Below, piece after piece: positions 17,170 to 25,709 of a stretch of 64,000 nt of DNA; the first letter of the stretch is position 1; every line of letters begins with the position of its first letter. The DNA lies in the NCBI GenBank assembly GCA_046347475.1, contig JAXMGD010000003.1, positions 620,001 to 684,000 on the forward strand, written 5' to 3'. Both the position numbers and the translations under genes were made by a program. This DNA is from CAMCXE01 sp046347475 (GTDB lineage Bacteria > Pseudomonadota > Gammaproteobacteria > Pseudomonadales > Cellvibrionaceae). The notes under the pieces are model-generated. The model searched no databases. It was not told the origin of the DNA and worked only from the letters and a program-made list of their open reading frames with translations.

Positions 17170-18360
17170 TTATTGAGTTGTATCGTTGCCGCCTTTAATT
17201 TGTTTCCCTTTGGCGTATTTCACCAAAAACCCGCGCACTATGCGGTTGAGTTCTTCTTCCCCGCCATCAGAACCCTCCGGTTCCAAAATAATATGCTGCT
17301 CAAATACCGCTAAATTATGTTTGCGCGCGGCGGCTTTACGCAGCGGCGCAAAATTGGGGGCGGCCGGATGGGTGCGGTAACTTATATCCAATACCGGCAT
17401 TTTAGGGTTGCTCAACGCCTGGGTGAGGTTAAATTCCGCCAGGGCGTCTATTTGCATGCGCGGGTTAATTAACAACAGCGTTTGAAAGGGCGGTGTTAAG
17501 GGGGCGCCGTCCGGCGCTTGCTGGGCCGGGTCGCCCTGGTGTTGTACCACAAAATAGGCCGCGCGGGCCGCTCCCAGGCCCACACCCAGCAGGGAATTAT
17601 TGTATTGGTGTTTTTCTTTTAACAAGGCCAGCGCCGCACTGATGCGCTCCTGGGCCAAAGGCTCAGCCGGTGGGCTGGGCAGCACCTCCTGCTTAGGGGG
17701 TGGTTTAACGGCGGGCAGGCTGCCATCACCAACTTTGCCGGTGGCATCGTTAAACACTTCTTTCGTTTCATTCGGGCCTGCTTTTTCGCCTGTATCGGCA
17801 GGTTTTTCGGCTGTTTTTTTCTCTTCGGGGGCCGCCTTTTTATCGGCTTCAGCTTCTTTGGCCGCAGGCGTATCACCGTCTTTACCGGCGGCATCGCCCT
17901 CGGCAGGGGCGGGCGGCGGCAACTTAGGCGGCTCTGGCCGCACCGGCAGCACGCGGGCATCCGGCTCCGGCAAACTGATCGAGAGTGTGGCCCAACCGTG
18001 TTGGCTCAAATACTGGCGCAGGGGCTGCAGCTGGGCGGGCCAGTCCGGCATTTGGCTGGCATCGTGCAGCATCAACAGGGCGCCGAGGGGTTTGCCGCTG
18101 CTGTCATCCTGCCAAATTGCCACAAACTCCCCCTGGGGCGAACGCAGATTCACCGTCTGTTCGCCGTACCATTTTTTTAATAGCTGACTTTGCTGCTGCT
18201 CCCGGCGCACACTCAAGGCGGGCAGGGGAGGCGGCGGTGGTTCTTGGGCCGGAGGTGCCACTTCGGCCGGTGCCGTTGACGGCTCGGCGGGCGGGGCTTC
18301 GGCTGCTTGGGCAAGCGCGATGGCGGGCGCTAGGAGAAAAGCGCTGATGAGTGCTCGCAT
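17170..18360 (-). CDS. DUF3530 family exported protein (alpha/beta-hydrolase-like)
   Basis: A 396-residue protein with a signal peptide (MRALISAFLLAPAIALAQA). Proline/alanine-rich segments follow at about 20-45 and again, with many Lys/Glu, at about 140-225. The two folded parts resemble DUF3530: LGALLMLHDASQMPDWPAQLQPLRQYL, then the C-terminal part with LLLINPRM and PVLDISYR, as in hydrolases with a degenerate active site. The second low-complexity insert makes it longer than typical members (~300). It is divergent from rpe, with 87 bp between the two start codons. Function unknown. Confidence 0.75.
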   Translation of the reverse strand: MRALISAFLLAPAIALAQAAEAPPAEPSTAPAEVAPPAQEPPPPPLPALSVRREQQQSQLLKKWYGEQTVNLRSPQGEFVAIWQDDSSGKPLGALLMLHDASQMPDWPAQLQPLRQYLSQHGWATLSISLPEPDARVLPVRPEPPKLPPPAPAEGDAAGKDGDTPAAKEAEADKKAAPEEKKTAEKPADTGEKAGPNETKEVFNDATGKVGDGSLPAVKPPPKQEVLPSPPAEPLAQERISAALALLKEKHQYNNSLLGVGLGAARAAYFVVQHQGDPAQQAPDGAPLTPPFQTLLLINPRMQIDALAEFNLTQALSNPKMPVLDISYRTHPAAPNFAPLRKAAARKHNLAVFEQHIILEPEGSDGGEEELNRIVRGFLVKYAKGKQIKGGNDTTQ

Positions 18361-18447
18361 TGTGGCTACAATCCCCCATTCAAAGCCAGCTCTTGGGCTC
18401 GGCAGTTTTTTAGAACAGTGCCATCAGCTTGGCATAAGGCGGCGCAG

Positions 18448-19131
18448 ATGCAAGTGACACCCAGCAACCCCTATTGGATAGCCCCATCAATCCTCTCAGC
18501 GGACTTAGCCCGCCTGGGCGAAGACGTAGAGCGTGTGCTCAGCGCCGGTGGCGATTTGGTGCATTTTGATGTGATGGATAACCACTACGTGCCCAACCTC
18601 ACTTTCGGCCCCATGATCCTCAAAGCCCTCCGCACCTACGGCATTACAGCGCCCATGGACGTGCATTTAATGGTGGAGCCGGTGGATGCCTTAATTGAAT
18701 CCTTCGCTGCGGCAGGCGCTAACTACATTAGCTTCCACCCGGAAGCCAGCCGCCATGTGGATCGCTCATTGGATTTAATTCGCGCCGCAGGTGTAAAAGC
18801 CGGCCTGGTATTAAACCCCGCCACCCCCTTAAGCCTTATAGAACCTGTGCTGCATAAATTGGATATGCTGTTATTAATGAGCGTTAACCCCGGTTTTGGT
18901 GGGCAAAAATTTATTCCCTATGTACTGGATAAGGTCGCTTCGGCCCGCGCACTGATCGACGCACAGGGTTTAAATACTCGCTTAGAAGTAGACGGCGGTG
19001 TAACCGCACAGAATATCCAAGCCCTCGCCCGCGCAGGGGCTGATACCTTTGTGGCGGGCTCGGCAATTTTTGGTGCTAAGGATTACAGCGCCGCCATCAA
19101 CGCCATGCGCGCCGAGCTTGCCATTCAATAG
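18448..19131 (+). CDS. rpe: Ribulose-phosphate 3-epimerase
   Basis: Converts ribulose-5-phosphate to xylulose-5-phosphate in the pentose phosphate pathway. The 227-residue TIM-barrel shows all family motifs: APSILSADLARLGED, FDVMDNHYVPNLTFGP (metal-binding His/Asp), DVHLMVEP, LMSVNPGFGGQKF and EVDGGV. The ATG at 18448, with AAGG 8 bases upstream, gives the usual length; an in-frame GTG at 18418 would add ten atypical residues. In Pseudomonas rpe precedes gph and trpE; here a repeat-filled gap follows instead. Confidence 0.96.
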   Translation: MQVTPSNPYWIAPSILSADLARLGEDVERVLSAGGDLVHFDVMDNHYVPNLTFGPMILKALRTYGITAPMDVHLMVEPVDALIESFAAAGANYISFHPEASRHVDRSLDLIRAAGVKAGLVLNPATPLSLIEPVLHKLDMLLLMSVNPGFGGQKFIPYVLDKVASARALIDAQGLNTRLEVDGGVTAQNIQALARAGADTFVAGSAIFGAKDYSAAINAMRAELAIQ

Positions 19132-19680
19132 GTTTGGCCCTTGTTATTTTTTGGTATTGCCACCTTCGAAAAATTAAAATTCCGCAGCCCCGCTGCATTA
19201 TTTTGCGCCCAAACATTTACTTACCCGGCATCTGCTAGCTTCCTCATCCCATGGGTAATGTTTTCAAGGTAAGGATTTCATCTCGTTTTGCTGGGAGCTT
19301 TTGCCTCCTCCCCTTTTTAAGGGGAGGGTTGGGGTGGGGTTTTTTGGCGAGCATATAATCCCTGGAAAAACCGCACCAAATCCTTAACTTAATGACATTG
19401 CCATCTATGGGGTCGCCCTACGTCCGTAGGGGGGGCTGCGCGGCAATAGCTTGTGATCAGCCCCAAAATTGAATTTTCAACGGTGCCCTTATTTTCTCAT
19501 TTACCACTGGCTATTTTTGCCTCCGAGTCATCAACGCAAAGCCGCGCACAGAATCAATCAAATACGTAAATTTACGTATTTCCTCGCCCGATTCCTCTCG
19601 CCTAAAGTGACCACTTGCCAGCGGCCAAATACGCCGCTCACATTTTTAGGACAGGCCTTAACGCCATTTGAGGAGTTTAC
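19132..19680. repeat. Intergenic region with a truncated 16-bp-TIR element
   Basis: Contains a copy (about 19301-19398) of the repeat family seen whole at 41956-42129. It has a CCTCCTCCCC...GGGGAGGG palindrome, then a spacer, then the terminus CTTAACTTAATGACAT (19383-19398). The opposite terminus is missing. A CCCTACG/CGTAGGG inverted repeat lies near 19416. The last ~110 bp are the promoter region of the lipoprotein gene and are homologous to 23443-23559. Confidence 0.6.
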
Positions 19681-21339
19681 ATGTACGGTATTCACACTAG
19701 TTCCCGCAGAATTGATGGCCCTTTAGCCGGTATTTTTAAACCCTTAACCCTAGCCGTACTGCTCAGCCTCACGGCCTGCGCAGGCGGCGACATAGTGTTT
19801 GAAGGCGGCAGCCAAGCGAGTAAAACCCTTGATGAAAATAGCAGTGGTGTTATTTGGACGGCTAGGGTGCAGGTTAAAGGTGCGCTGGATTCTAAAGATT
19901 TGGTGTTTAGCCTCAGTGGCGAAGACGCCGCTTTATTTACCCTTAATCCCACCACGGGCGCGCTCAGCTTCAAAACCTCCCCCGATTTTGAAGCGCCTTT
20001 GGATGCGGATAAAAATAATGACTATCGATTAGTGATAACGGCTGCAGTGAAAGATAAAACAGCCCAGCAGCAAGTTTCTTTGAAAATAAACAATGTGACC
20101 AAACCGGTAGTGGAGTTAATCAAGCCTAAGCCCTATGAAAATGTGGGCGCTGGTGAGCCGGTGGAAGTGGAAACCCTGGTTAAATTCTATGATGCAGAAT
20201 CAAATGCGCCAGTAGATGCCGCAAGCATTAGCCTTAATTCCATAGCCATGGAGCCGACGCAGAAGGATCCGACCATCTGGATGAGCAAAACATCTGTACC
20301 AGAAGGCGGTATTGATTTAAATATCGCGGCATCAGCGCCTGCTGTCACTGCAATTAACCTTAAGGAAAAGCTATTAAATAAGCGCGATGCGGCAAATGTA
20401 AGTTATGTCTGGGCCGTGCAGGGAGATAAGATGATGGTTGCAGGCAAGGGGCTCGATTTTTCCACAAGCTTTAACTTGTCTACACATGAAATGGTTGAAC
20501 AAAACAGTGGGTTGTTCTATGGCAGTGAGTCCTCTGATGATCTGTCGGTAACAAAATGTTCCTTCAGCACAGATTTATGCTTTATGCCACGTGAGCCAGT
20601 TGTTTGGCTGGGAAGTTTAAATAGCTCTATTTACGTATATGGTCCAATTTCAGTGGATTATTCATTGCAAGCTCAGCCGCTATTTAGTTTCAGGAACGGT
20701 CCTACGTCAGACTTTTTTCTATCTGCTGTGGATGATACGCACCGTAATTTGGTGTATTTATACGGAACATCTGGGGCATTTGATTCAATTGCAGCAATAC
20801 CCCTTGATGTGGATGCGTTTCTGCCCCGAGAAGAAGGGACGGTACTGTTGAATCTGCCGGCCGAAGCTTTTAAGGGGCAGGTTAAGGAATTTTTTGTACA
20901 TGGCCGCACAAACACTTTTATTTTTAGTGAAAATGATAGTGTAAATGGAGTTTCAACAGCCGTTATTAGAGGCTTTAATGAAAAAGGTATTGAGCGTTTT
21001 GCTGTCCAGTTCATGTCAGGTATTTCAAATCTGGTGGTTGATGAGGAGGCAGGTCTTATTTATCTTGCGGAAAATAGTAGTACTTCCCGCGCAACACTTA
21101 AATCGATTGATATAACAACGGGTGAGGTGCGCGACTTGCTCGAAAAAACGAGTGAGATCACCCATGGGGCCTTTACAGGCCTGACTTTGGATCAAAAGAA
21201 TAATCGGCTCTTCATAGGTGACTCCGTGAGCGATTCGATATATTTGGTTGATTTGGCGAGTAAAACCATGCGGGAATTGACCTATAAACACATCGTTATT
21301 CCACCTCCTCCTCGTGTAATAGAAGGGACAGAAGATTAA
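19681..21339 (+). CDS. Cadherin-like domain lipoprotein, paralogue 1
   Basis: A 552-residue lipoprotein. The signal sequence ends in the lipobox LTAC (Cys33). Residues ~45-140 look like a cadherin/Ig-type beta-sandwich (VFSLSGEDAALFTLNPTTGAL, DFEAPLDADKNNDYRL). The remainder has repeated beta-rich units such as LDQKNNRLFIGDSVSDSIYLVDL, suggesting a beta-propeller. GAGGAG 5 bases before the ATG supports the start. It is nearly identical at its 5' end to the next gene (21570), while the 3' halves have diverged. Likely outer-membrane or surface; role unknown. The downstream half is visibly lower in GC than the first 400 bases. Confidence 0.8.
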   Translation: MYGIHTSSRRIDGPLAGIFKPLTLAVLLSLTACAGGDIVFEGGSQASKTLDENSSGVIWTARVQVKGALDSKDLVFSLSGEDAALFTLNPTTGALSFKTSPDFEAPLDADKNNDYRLVITAAVKDKTAQQQVSLKINNVTKPVVELIKPKPYENVGAGEPVEVETLVKFYDAESNAPVDAASISLNSIAMEPTQKDPTIWMSKTSVPEGGIDLNIAASAPAVTAINLKEKLLNKRDAANVSYVWAVQGDKMMVAGKGLDFSTSFNLSTHEMVEQNSGLFYGSESSDDLSVTKCSFSTDLCFMPREPVVWLGSLNSSIYVYGPISVDYSLQAQPLFSFRNGPTSDFFLSAVDDTHRNLVYLYGTSGAFDSIAAIPLDVDAFLPREEGTVLLNLPAEAFKGQVKEFFVHGRTNTFIFSENDSVNGVSTAVIRGFNEKGIERFAVQFMSGISNLVVDEEAGLIYLAENSSTSRATLKSIDITTGEVRDLLEKTSEITHGAFTGLTLDQKNNRLFIGDSVSDSIYLVDLASKTMRELTYKHIVIPPPPRVIEGTED

Positions 21340-21569
21340 AATGAAAGGGGCTCTTGCCTGTGGTTGAAAGAAATGCTCGATATTAAAAATTGTGGCTATT
21401 GATCAATCGAATGCAGCTTTATATTGTAGGTGGGAGTGTATTAAACCTGTTGTCGGAATGTGTGAGATTTGGATTTGAACCACATTTTGCTTATGCAGGC
21501 TTTGGTATCCGCCATGTCAATAATGCGCTTTTTTTGCGGAAGGCACTTGACACTATTTGAGGATGTTAC

Positions 21570-23204
21570 ATGTACGGTATTCACACTAGTTCCCGCAGAA
21601 TTGATAGCCCTTTAGCCGGTATTTTTAAACCCTTAGCCCTAGCCGTACTGCTCAGCCTCACCGCCTGCGCAGGCGGCGACATAGTGTTTGAAGGCGGCAG
21701 CCAAGCGAGTAAAACCCTTGATGAAAATAGCAGTGGTGTTATTTGGACGGCTAGGGTGCAGGTTAAAGGTGCGCTGGATTCTAAAGATTTGGTGTTTAGC
21801 CTCAGTGGCGAAGACGCCGCTTTATTTACCCTTAATCCCACCACGGGCGCGCTCAGCTTCAAAACCTCCCCCGATTTTGAAGCGCCATTGGATGCGGATA
21901 AAAATAATGACTATCGATTAGTGATAACGGCTGCTGCTAAAGACAAAACTGCTATGCAACAGATTTCTTTGAAAATAAACAATGTGACCAAACCGGTAGT
22001 AGAGTTGATTAAGCCTAAGCCCTATGAAAATGTGGGCGAAGGTGAGCCGGTGGAGGTGGAGACTCTAGTTAAGTTTTTTGATGCGGAGTCTAATTCGCCA
22101 GTGTCAAATGGCAGGGTTGAGCTTAATTCGGTTCAGATGGAGCCCTCGGAAGAGGATGCTCAGGTTTGGCGGGGAAAAACAACAGTGCCTGAAGGGGGTG
22201 TGGATTTAAACATCTCTGGGTCTTCGTCTAACGCAGAGATGATTAAATTGCAAGGCAGGTTATTGAATAAACGCTACTCGACTAGCGTTAGCCATCTGTG
22301 GGCGATTCAAAATGATTTTATGATGGCGTCGGGGAGCGGCATTAAAGGAATAACTTATTTTTATAAGCCGATGCAAGAAATGATTGAGTATGCCCCAGAT
22401 ATTAGGCTGGGTTTTCCTGGCGCTGGGAATAAATGTTTGGTGTTGCCCCTTGTATGCTATGGGTTGGGGGCGCGTTGGTCCGATAATAAAAAGGAGCTGA
22501 TTTTTATTCCAATCGTTTATTGGTTTGAGTCACCTAGTACGCCGCGGTTTAGTTTATCGCTCAATACGTCATCCACAATATTGTTAGAAGATAGCCTTGA
22601 CGTTGCGGTTGATAATGAGAATCGACGACTAGTGCTTCTATCAAAATCGGGTGATCAGTACATTTTTTCCGAAACCCGTCTAGATGATAAGGGTAAACCT
22701 AATGGCCTGAAGCCCTCTTTATTGTTCAGCTTGCCGTATCGTAATGTCGCAAGCGGATATAAACAATTTGATGTGCATGGATACTCGAAAACCTATATTT
22801 TCTCTGTGGAGCAGTTAGTGGAGGGGGTCTTGCATTCCTACATGGTTGGTTTTGATGAGCGTGGTGTCCAGCGCTTCGAGGCAGAGCTTGGAATTGATAG
22901 CTCAAATTTTGTGGTTCATGAAAAAGCAGGAGTTATTTACTGGGCGGAACACAGTACAAAAAGCGATGCAAAAATAAAAGCTATGAATATTGCTACTGGT
23001 GTTGTATCGGATTTACTTGATGAGCAATATGTGCTTGCCCACGGATCTTTCGCGGGGCTAGGTTTGGATCAAAAAAATGATCGGTTATATATTGGTGATT
23101 CTGTCAGCAATTCTATTTACATGATTGATTTGACGGATAAATCCATGCGTGAAATACCCTATTTTTACGGGCATTTCTCTCCGCCGCCGGGTATCGAAGA
23201 TTAG
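21570..23204 (+). CDS. Cadherin-like domain lipoprotein, paralogue 2
   Basis: 544 residues with the same plan as paralogue 1: lipobox LTAC, cadherin-like domain, then beta-propeller-like repeats (LDQKNDRLYIGDSVSNSIYMIDL). The first ~370 bases differ from paralogue 1 at only a handful of positions; the rest is much less alike and includes different loops. GAGG before the ATG at 21570 fits the start. The stop codon (23202-23204) is immediately followed by an inverted-repeat element. The pair looks like a tandem duplication whose 5' parts were kept alike by recent duplication or gene conversion. Confidence 0.8.
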   Translation: MYGIHTSSRRIDSPLAGIFKPLALAVLLSLTACAGGDIVFEGGSQASKTLDENSSGVIWTARVQVKGALDSKDLVFSLSGEDAALFTLNPTTGALSFKTSPDFEAPLDADKNNDYRLVITAAAKDKTAMQQISLKINNVTKPVVELIKPKPYENVGEGEPVEVETLVKFFDAESNSPVSNGRVELNSVQMEPSEEDAQVWRGKTTVPEGGVDLNISGSSSNAEMIKLQGRLLNKRYSTSVSHLWAIQNDFMMASGSGIKGITYFYKPMQEMIEYAPDIRLGFPGAGNKCLVLPLVCYGLGARWSDNKKELIFIPIVYWFESPSTPRFSLSLNTSSTILLEDSLDVAVDNENRRLVLLSKSGDQYIFSETRLDDKGKPNGLKPSLLFSLPYRNVASGYKQFDVHGYSKTYIFSVEQLVEGVLHSYMVGFDERGVQRFEAELGIDSSNFVVHEKAGVIYWAEHSTKSDAKIKAMNIATGVVSDLLDEQYVLAHGSFAGLGLDQKNDRLYIGDSVSNSIYMIDLTDKSMREIPYFYGHFSPPPGIED

Positions 23205-23352
23205 TTAAGGAACCTCTGAAAAATGTAGGCGGCGAAGCACTGGCTAGGCGAATTTGGCAAAAAAAGCGGAGTTTACACGCAGTAAATGAGCATTTTTTTG
23301 TCAAATTCAACGACGCCAGAGCGAGTAAGGTAATTTTTCAGGGGTTCCTTAA
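23205..23352. mobile_element. 148-bp inverted-repeat element abutting a stop codon
   Basis: Terminal arms TTAAGGAACCTCTGAAAAA (23205-23223) and its complement (23334-23352) match at 18 of 19 positions. There is no coding inside. It begins on the base after the stop of the preceding gene. The GGAACCTCTGAAAAA end is, as I recall, a common proteobacterial repeat sequence; whether it is a MITE or a structured RNA cannot be told here. Confidence 0.65.
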
Positions 23353-23442
23353 GTCACTTTTGTCAATAAGGATGTGGGTTGTCTAAGGCGAGTAGAGGCA
23401 GGTATCTGGATGAAAAGCAGTGCGCAAAATAAAATATATGCG

Positions 23443-23660
23443 TAAGGTTATGTATTTCCTCGCCAAATTCGTCTCGCTCTAAACTGCCGATATGCCAGCG
23501 ATCAAGCCTGCCACTACCGTTTTTGGAGTGGGCATTTAACGCCACTTGAGGGATTTATATGTGCGGTATTCACAATGGCTCCCACAGAAGTGATAGCCCT
23601 TACCCGGTATTTTTAAGTGGTTAGCGAAAGCTGTAATGAGCTGCACAATTGTCTTGTTGT
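23443..23660 (+). pseudogene. Decayed third copy of the cadherin-like lipoprotein gene (5' end only)
   Basis: The segment 23443-23559 resembles the promoter region of paralogue 1 (19563-19680), including the GTATTTCCTCGCC and CGCCA-TTGAGG pieces. The ATG at 23560 then opens a frame that copies the paralogues' first residues (MCGIHNGSHRSDSPY against MYGIHTSSRRIDGPL). One base is missing after codon 14, so the frame ends after 21 residues. Faint similarity continues for a few dozen bases and then stops. No cadherin part remains. Confidence 0.75.
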
Positions 23661-23678
23661 TTAGATCTGTTGAGATAT

Positions 23679-24230
23679 TTAGAGCGGAAGAAGCCTTGTG
23701 GGATTGAGTGGTTTTGTCTCATTCTCTATGGCGCCGCTATTGAGTGAGGTTTCGAGTATCGAGCGCAGATCCCAGTCATCGCTAATTATATTGTCAACGC
23801 GCCATCCGAGAGGCTCTCTAATCAAAATAAAGTACAATTCAATTTTTTGCCGATTGCTTGGGTTGATAAACTGCACCCTTATTGAATTGGGTTTGTTTGT
23901 CGGTGTAATGGTTAAATCGGTAGCGGCTGGGTCTTGACTGTTCCAGATGGGGAGGAAATCGAGCCTGCATATTTCTTTTGTTCGTTTTGCGCATTCTCGA
24001 TCATTGGAAAAGAGTTCAGTTAAACGCTTGCTGAAATAGCGCCGCAAGATTTTTGGTGGCTCATCCAATAAACCCGTCTTTGCGCTATAGGGTGTATCTA
24101 AGACAGCTTCCCAGGCGTAGTCGCTATAAAGGTGCGCAACGATAGTTATGGGGCTGTTGCTGGGTGTTTTTGCCTGCAGATTGCCGGTGTAAATTAACGC
24201 AAGCCAAAGCATAAAAAATCGCATCATCAC
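23679..24230 (-). CDS. Small exported protein, DUF3828-like
   Basis: A 183-residue protein with a signal peptide (MMMRFFMLWLALIYTGNLQA). The end of the mature part (REPLGWRVDNIISDDWDLRSIL) recalls the DUF3828-type wall or periplasmic proteins, where a Gly-Trp-x-Ile/Val-Asp-Asn/Asp-Ile pattern is typical. No catalytic motif is seen. AT-richer than neighbouring housekeeping genes. Function unknown; the family assignment is tentative. Confidence 0.6.
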   Translation of the reverse strand: MMMRFFMLWLALIYTGNLQAKTPSNSPITIVAHLYSDYAWEAVLDTPYSAKTGLLDEPPKILRRYFSKRLTELFSNDRECAKRTKEICRLDFLPIWNSQDPAATDLTITPTNKPNSIRVQFINPSNRQKIELYFILIREPLGWRVDNIISDDWDLRSILETSLNSGAIENETKPLNPTRLLPL

Positions 24231-24285
24231 CCCTTTGTTAAAATCCTATGTCCCGAGGCAAAAAACCTCTAAATGCGCAGAATAA

Positions 24286-24939
24286 TCAGCGCAAGCTCAA
24301 TACTGCATGGCCCCGCTCCTTGGCCCAAGCAAGCAGCCGTGCATCCGGGTCCACCGCCACCGGGTGAGAGACCACCTCCAGCAGCGGCACATCGTTTGCC
24401 GAGTCGCTGTAAAAATAGCTGCCCGCTAAATCCTCCCCTTGTTCGGCAAGCCACTGTTGCAAGCGCACCACTTTGCCGCCCTGAAAACAGGGCACGCCGC
24501 TGATATTGCCGGTATAACGCCCATCTATTACCTCCGCCTCTGTAGCGAGCAAGTCCCCGACCCCTAAACGCTTGGCAATTGGGCCGGTGATAAAGCGGTT
24601 GGTGGCGGTGATGATGACTAGGCGGTGGCCTTGTTGGCGGTGGTGATCCAGTAGCGCTAATGCCTTAGGCAGAATCAGTGGCTCAATAAATTGCGCCATA
24701 AATTCTTGGTGCAGTGCAGTTAACTCGGCTTGACTAAAGCGCGTGAGGGGGGCGAGGGCGAAGGAGAGGTAGGCGTTGATGTCTAAGGTGCCCGCTTGGT
24801 ACTCGGCGTAAAAGCGGTCGTTGGCGGCGCTGTAGTCGTCGGCATCCACCAGGCCCTTGGCTACTAAAAACAGTCCCCAGGCGTGGTCGCTGTCGCCGCC
24901 TAATAAGGTGTTATCTAAATCGAATAGGGCTAGGGTCAC
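24286..24939 (-). CDS. HAD-superfamily IB phosphatase (SerB/histidinol-phosphatase-like)
   Basis: A 217-residue hydrolase with the HAD motif I DLDNTLL at residues 7-13, motif II (ITATN), and motif III/IV near YFYSDSANDVPLLEVV. The cap region and length fit subfamily IB, to which the proteobacterial histidinol-phosphate phosphatase-like proteins belong. In Pseudomonas a homologue lies next to rppH and ptsP exactly as here, although divergently placed. The substrate is not certain; a phosphorylated amino acid or amino alcohol is likely. Confidence 0.85.
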   Translation of the reverse strand: MTLALFDLDNTLLGGDSDHAWGLFLVAKGLVDADDYSAANDRFYAEYQAGTLDINAYLSFALAPLTRFSQAELTALHQEFMAQFIEPLILPKALALLDHHRQQGHRLVIITATNRFITGPIAKRLGVGDLLATEAEVIDGRYTGNISGVPCFQGGKVVRLQQWLAEQGEDLAGSYFYSDSANDVPLLEVVSHPVAVDPDARLLAWAKERGHAVLSLR

Positions 24940-25213
24940 AAATACTCCGAAAATTAGGGGGAATTAACTGGGGCTTGGCTATGCTTGCTGTAGGGCTCGT
25001 GTCACTTAGCTAAGCTGCTGTGCAGCATAAAGATTTTCTTCCAACAGGCACAAATTCAGGTACATTACCAGGCTAATAGAGCAGTTCCTAATTGTGGCGG
25101 CGGCCGCGTTAAATGTGAATGCACAACCTCCTCAAAAGGCGGAGGAACATTCGGCTTTAGCGATGTCTTTAGCCCCACCTTGGTAAACATTACAGGTAAT
25201 TTGAGAGGCCCCA

Positions 25214-25699
25214 GTGATAGACGCCGATGGGTTCCGTCCCAATGTTGGCATTATGCTTAGTAACGCCGAGGGGCAACTTCTTTGGGCTCGCAGGGTAGGC
25301 GGCCAGGACGCTTGGCAGTTTCCCCAGGGCGGCATTAAACAGTATGAAGACAGTGAAGCGGCCTTATTTCGCGAGTTAAATGAAGAGGTTGGCCTGCAGG
25401 CGAGTGATGTCAAAATTCTTGCCTGCACCAAGGGTTGGTTGCGCTACCACCTGCCTGCGCGGTTTGTGCGCCAGCAGGAGCCTGTGTGTATCGGCCAAAA
25501 ACAGAAGTGGTTTTTGTTGCAGTTGCTCAGTGATGAGAGTCGCTTAAACGTTAATGCCTGCAGCCCGCCGGAGTTCGATGCTTGGCGCTGGGTGAATTAT
25601 TGGTATCCGCTTAATCAAGTGGTGGCGTTTAAGCGTGAAGTCTACCGCCGTGCATTAAAAGAACTGGCGCCGTTTGTCGCGCCTGCACACACACCTTAA
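25214..25699 (+). CDS. rppH: RNA pyrophosphohydrolase (Nudix)
   Basis: Removes pyrophosphate from the 5' end of triphosphorylated mRNA, which starts 5'-dependent decay by RNase E. The 161-residue protein begins with a GTG (VIDADGFRPNVGIML) preceded by GAGAGG. It carries a complete Nudix box from GGIKQYED through RELNEEVGL, and the QFPQGG stretch typical of RppH. The stop lies 10 bp before ptsP, so the two form an operon, as in Pseudomonas. Confidence 0.96.
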   Translation: MIDADGFRPNVGIMLSNAEGQLLWARRVGGQDAWQFPQGGIKQYEDSEAALFRELNEEVGLQASDVKILACTKGWLRYHLPARFVRQQEPVCIGQKQKWFLLQLLSDESRLNVNACSPPEFDAWRWVNYWYPLNQVVAFKREVYRRALKELAPFVAPAHTP

Positions 25700-25709
25700 G
25701 GGCACCACT

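Noticed and set aside
17600..18187. 195-residue rightward frame rich in Ser, Ala and Gly
   Set aside because: Antisense of the Pro/Ala/Lys-rich segment of the DUF3530 gene; no ribosome site and no family features.
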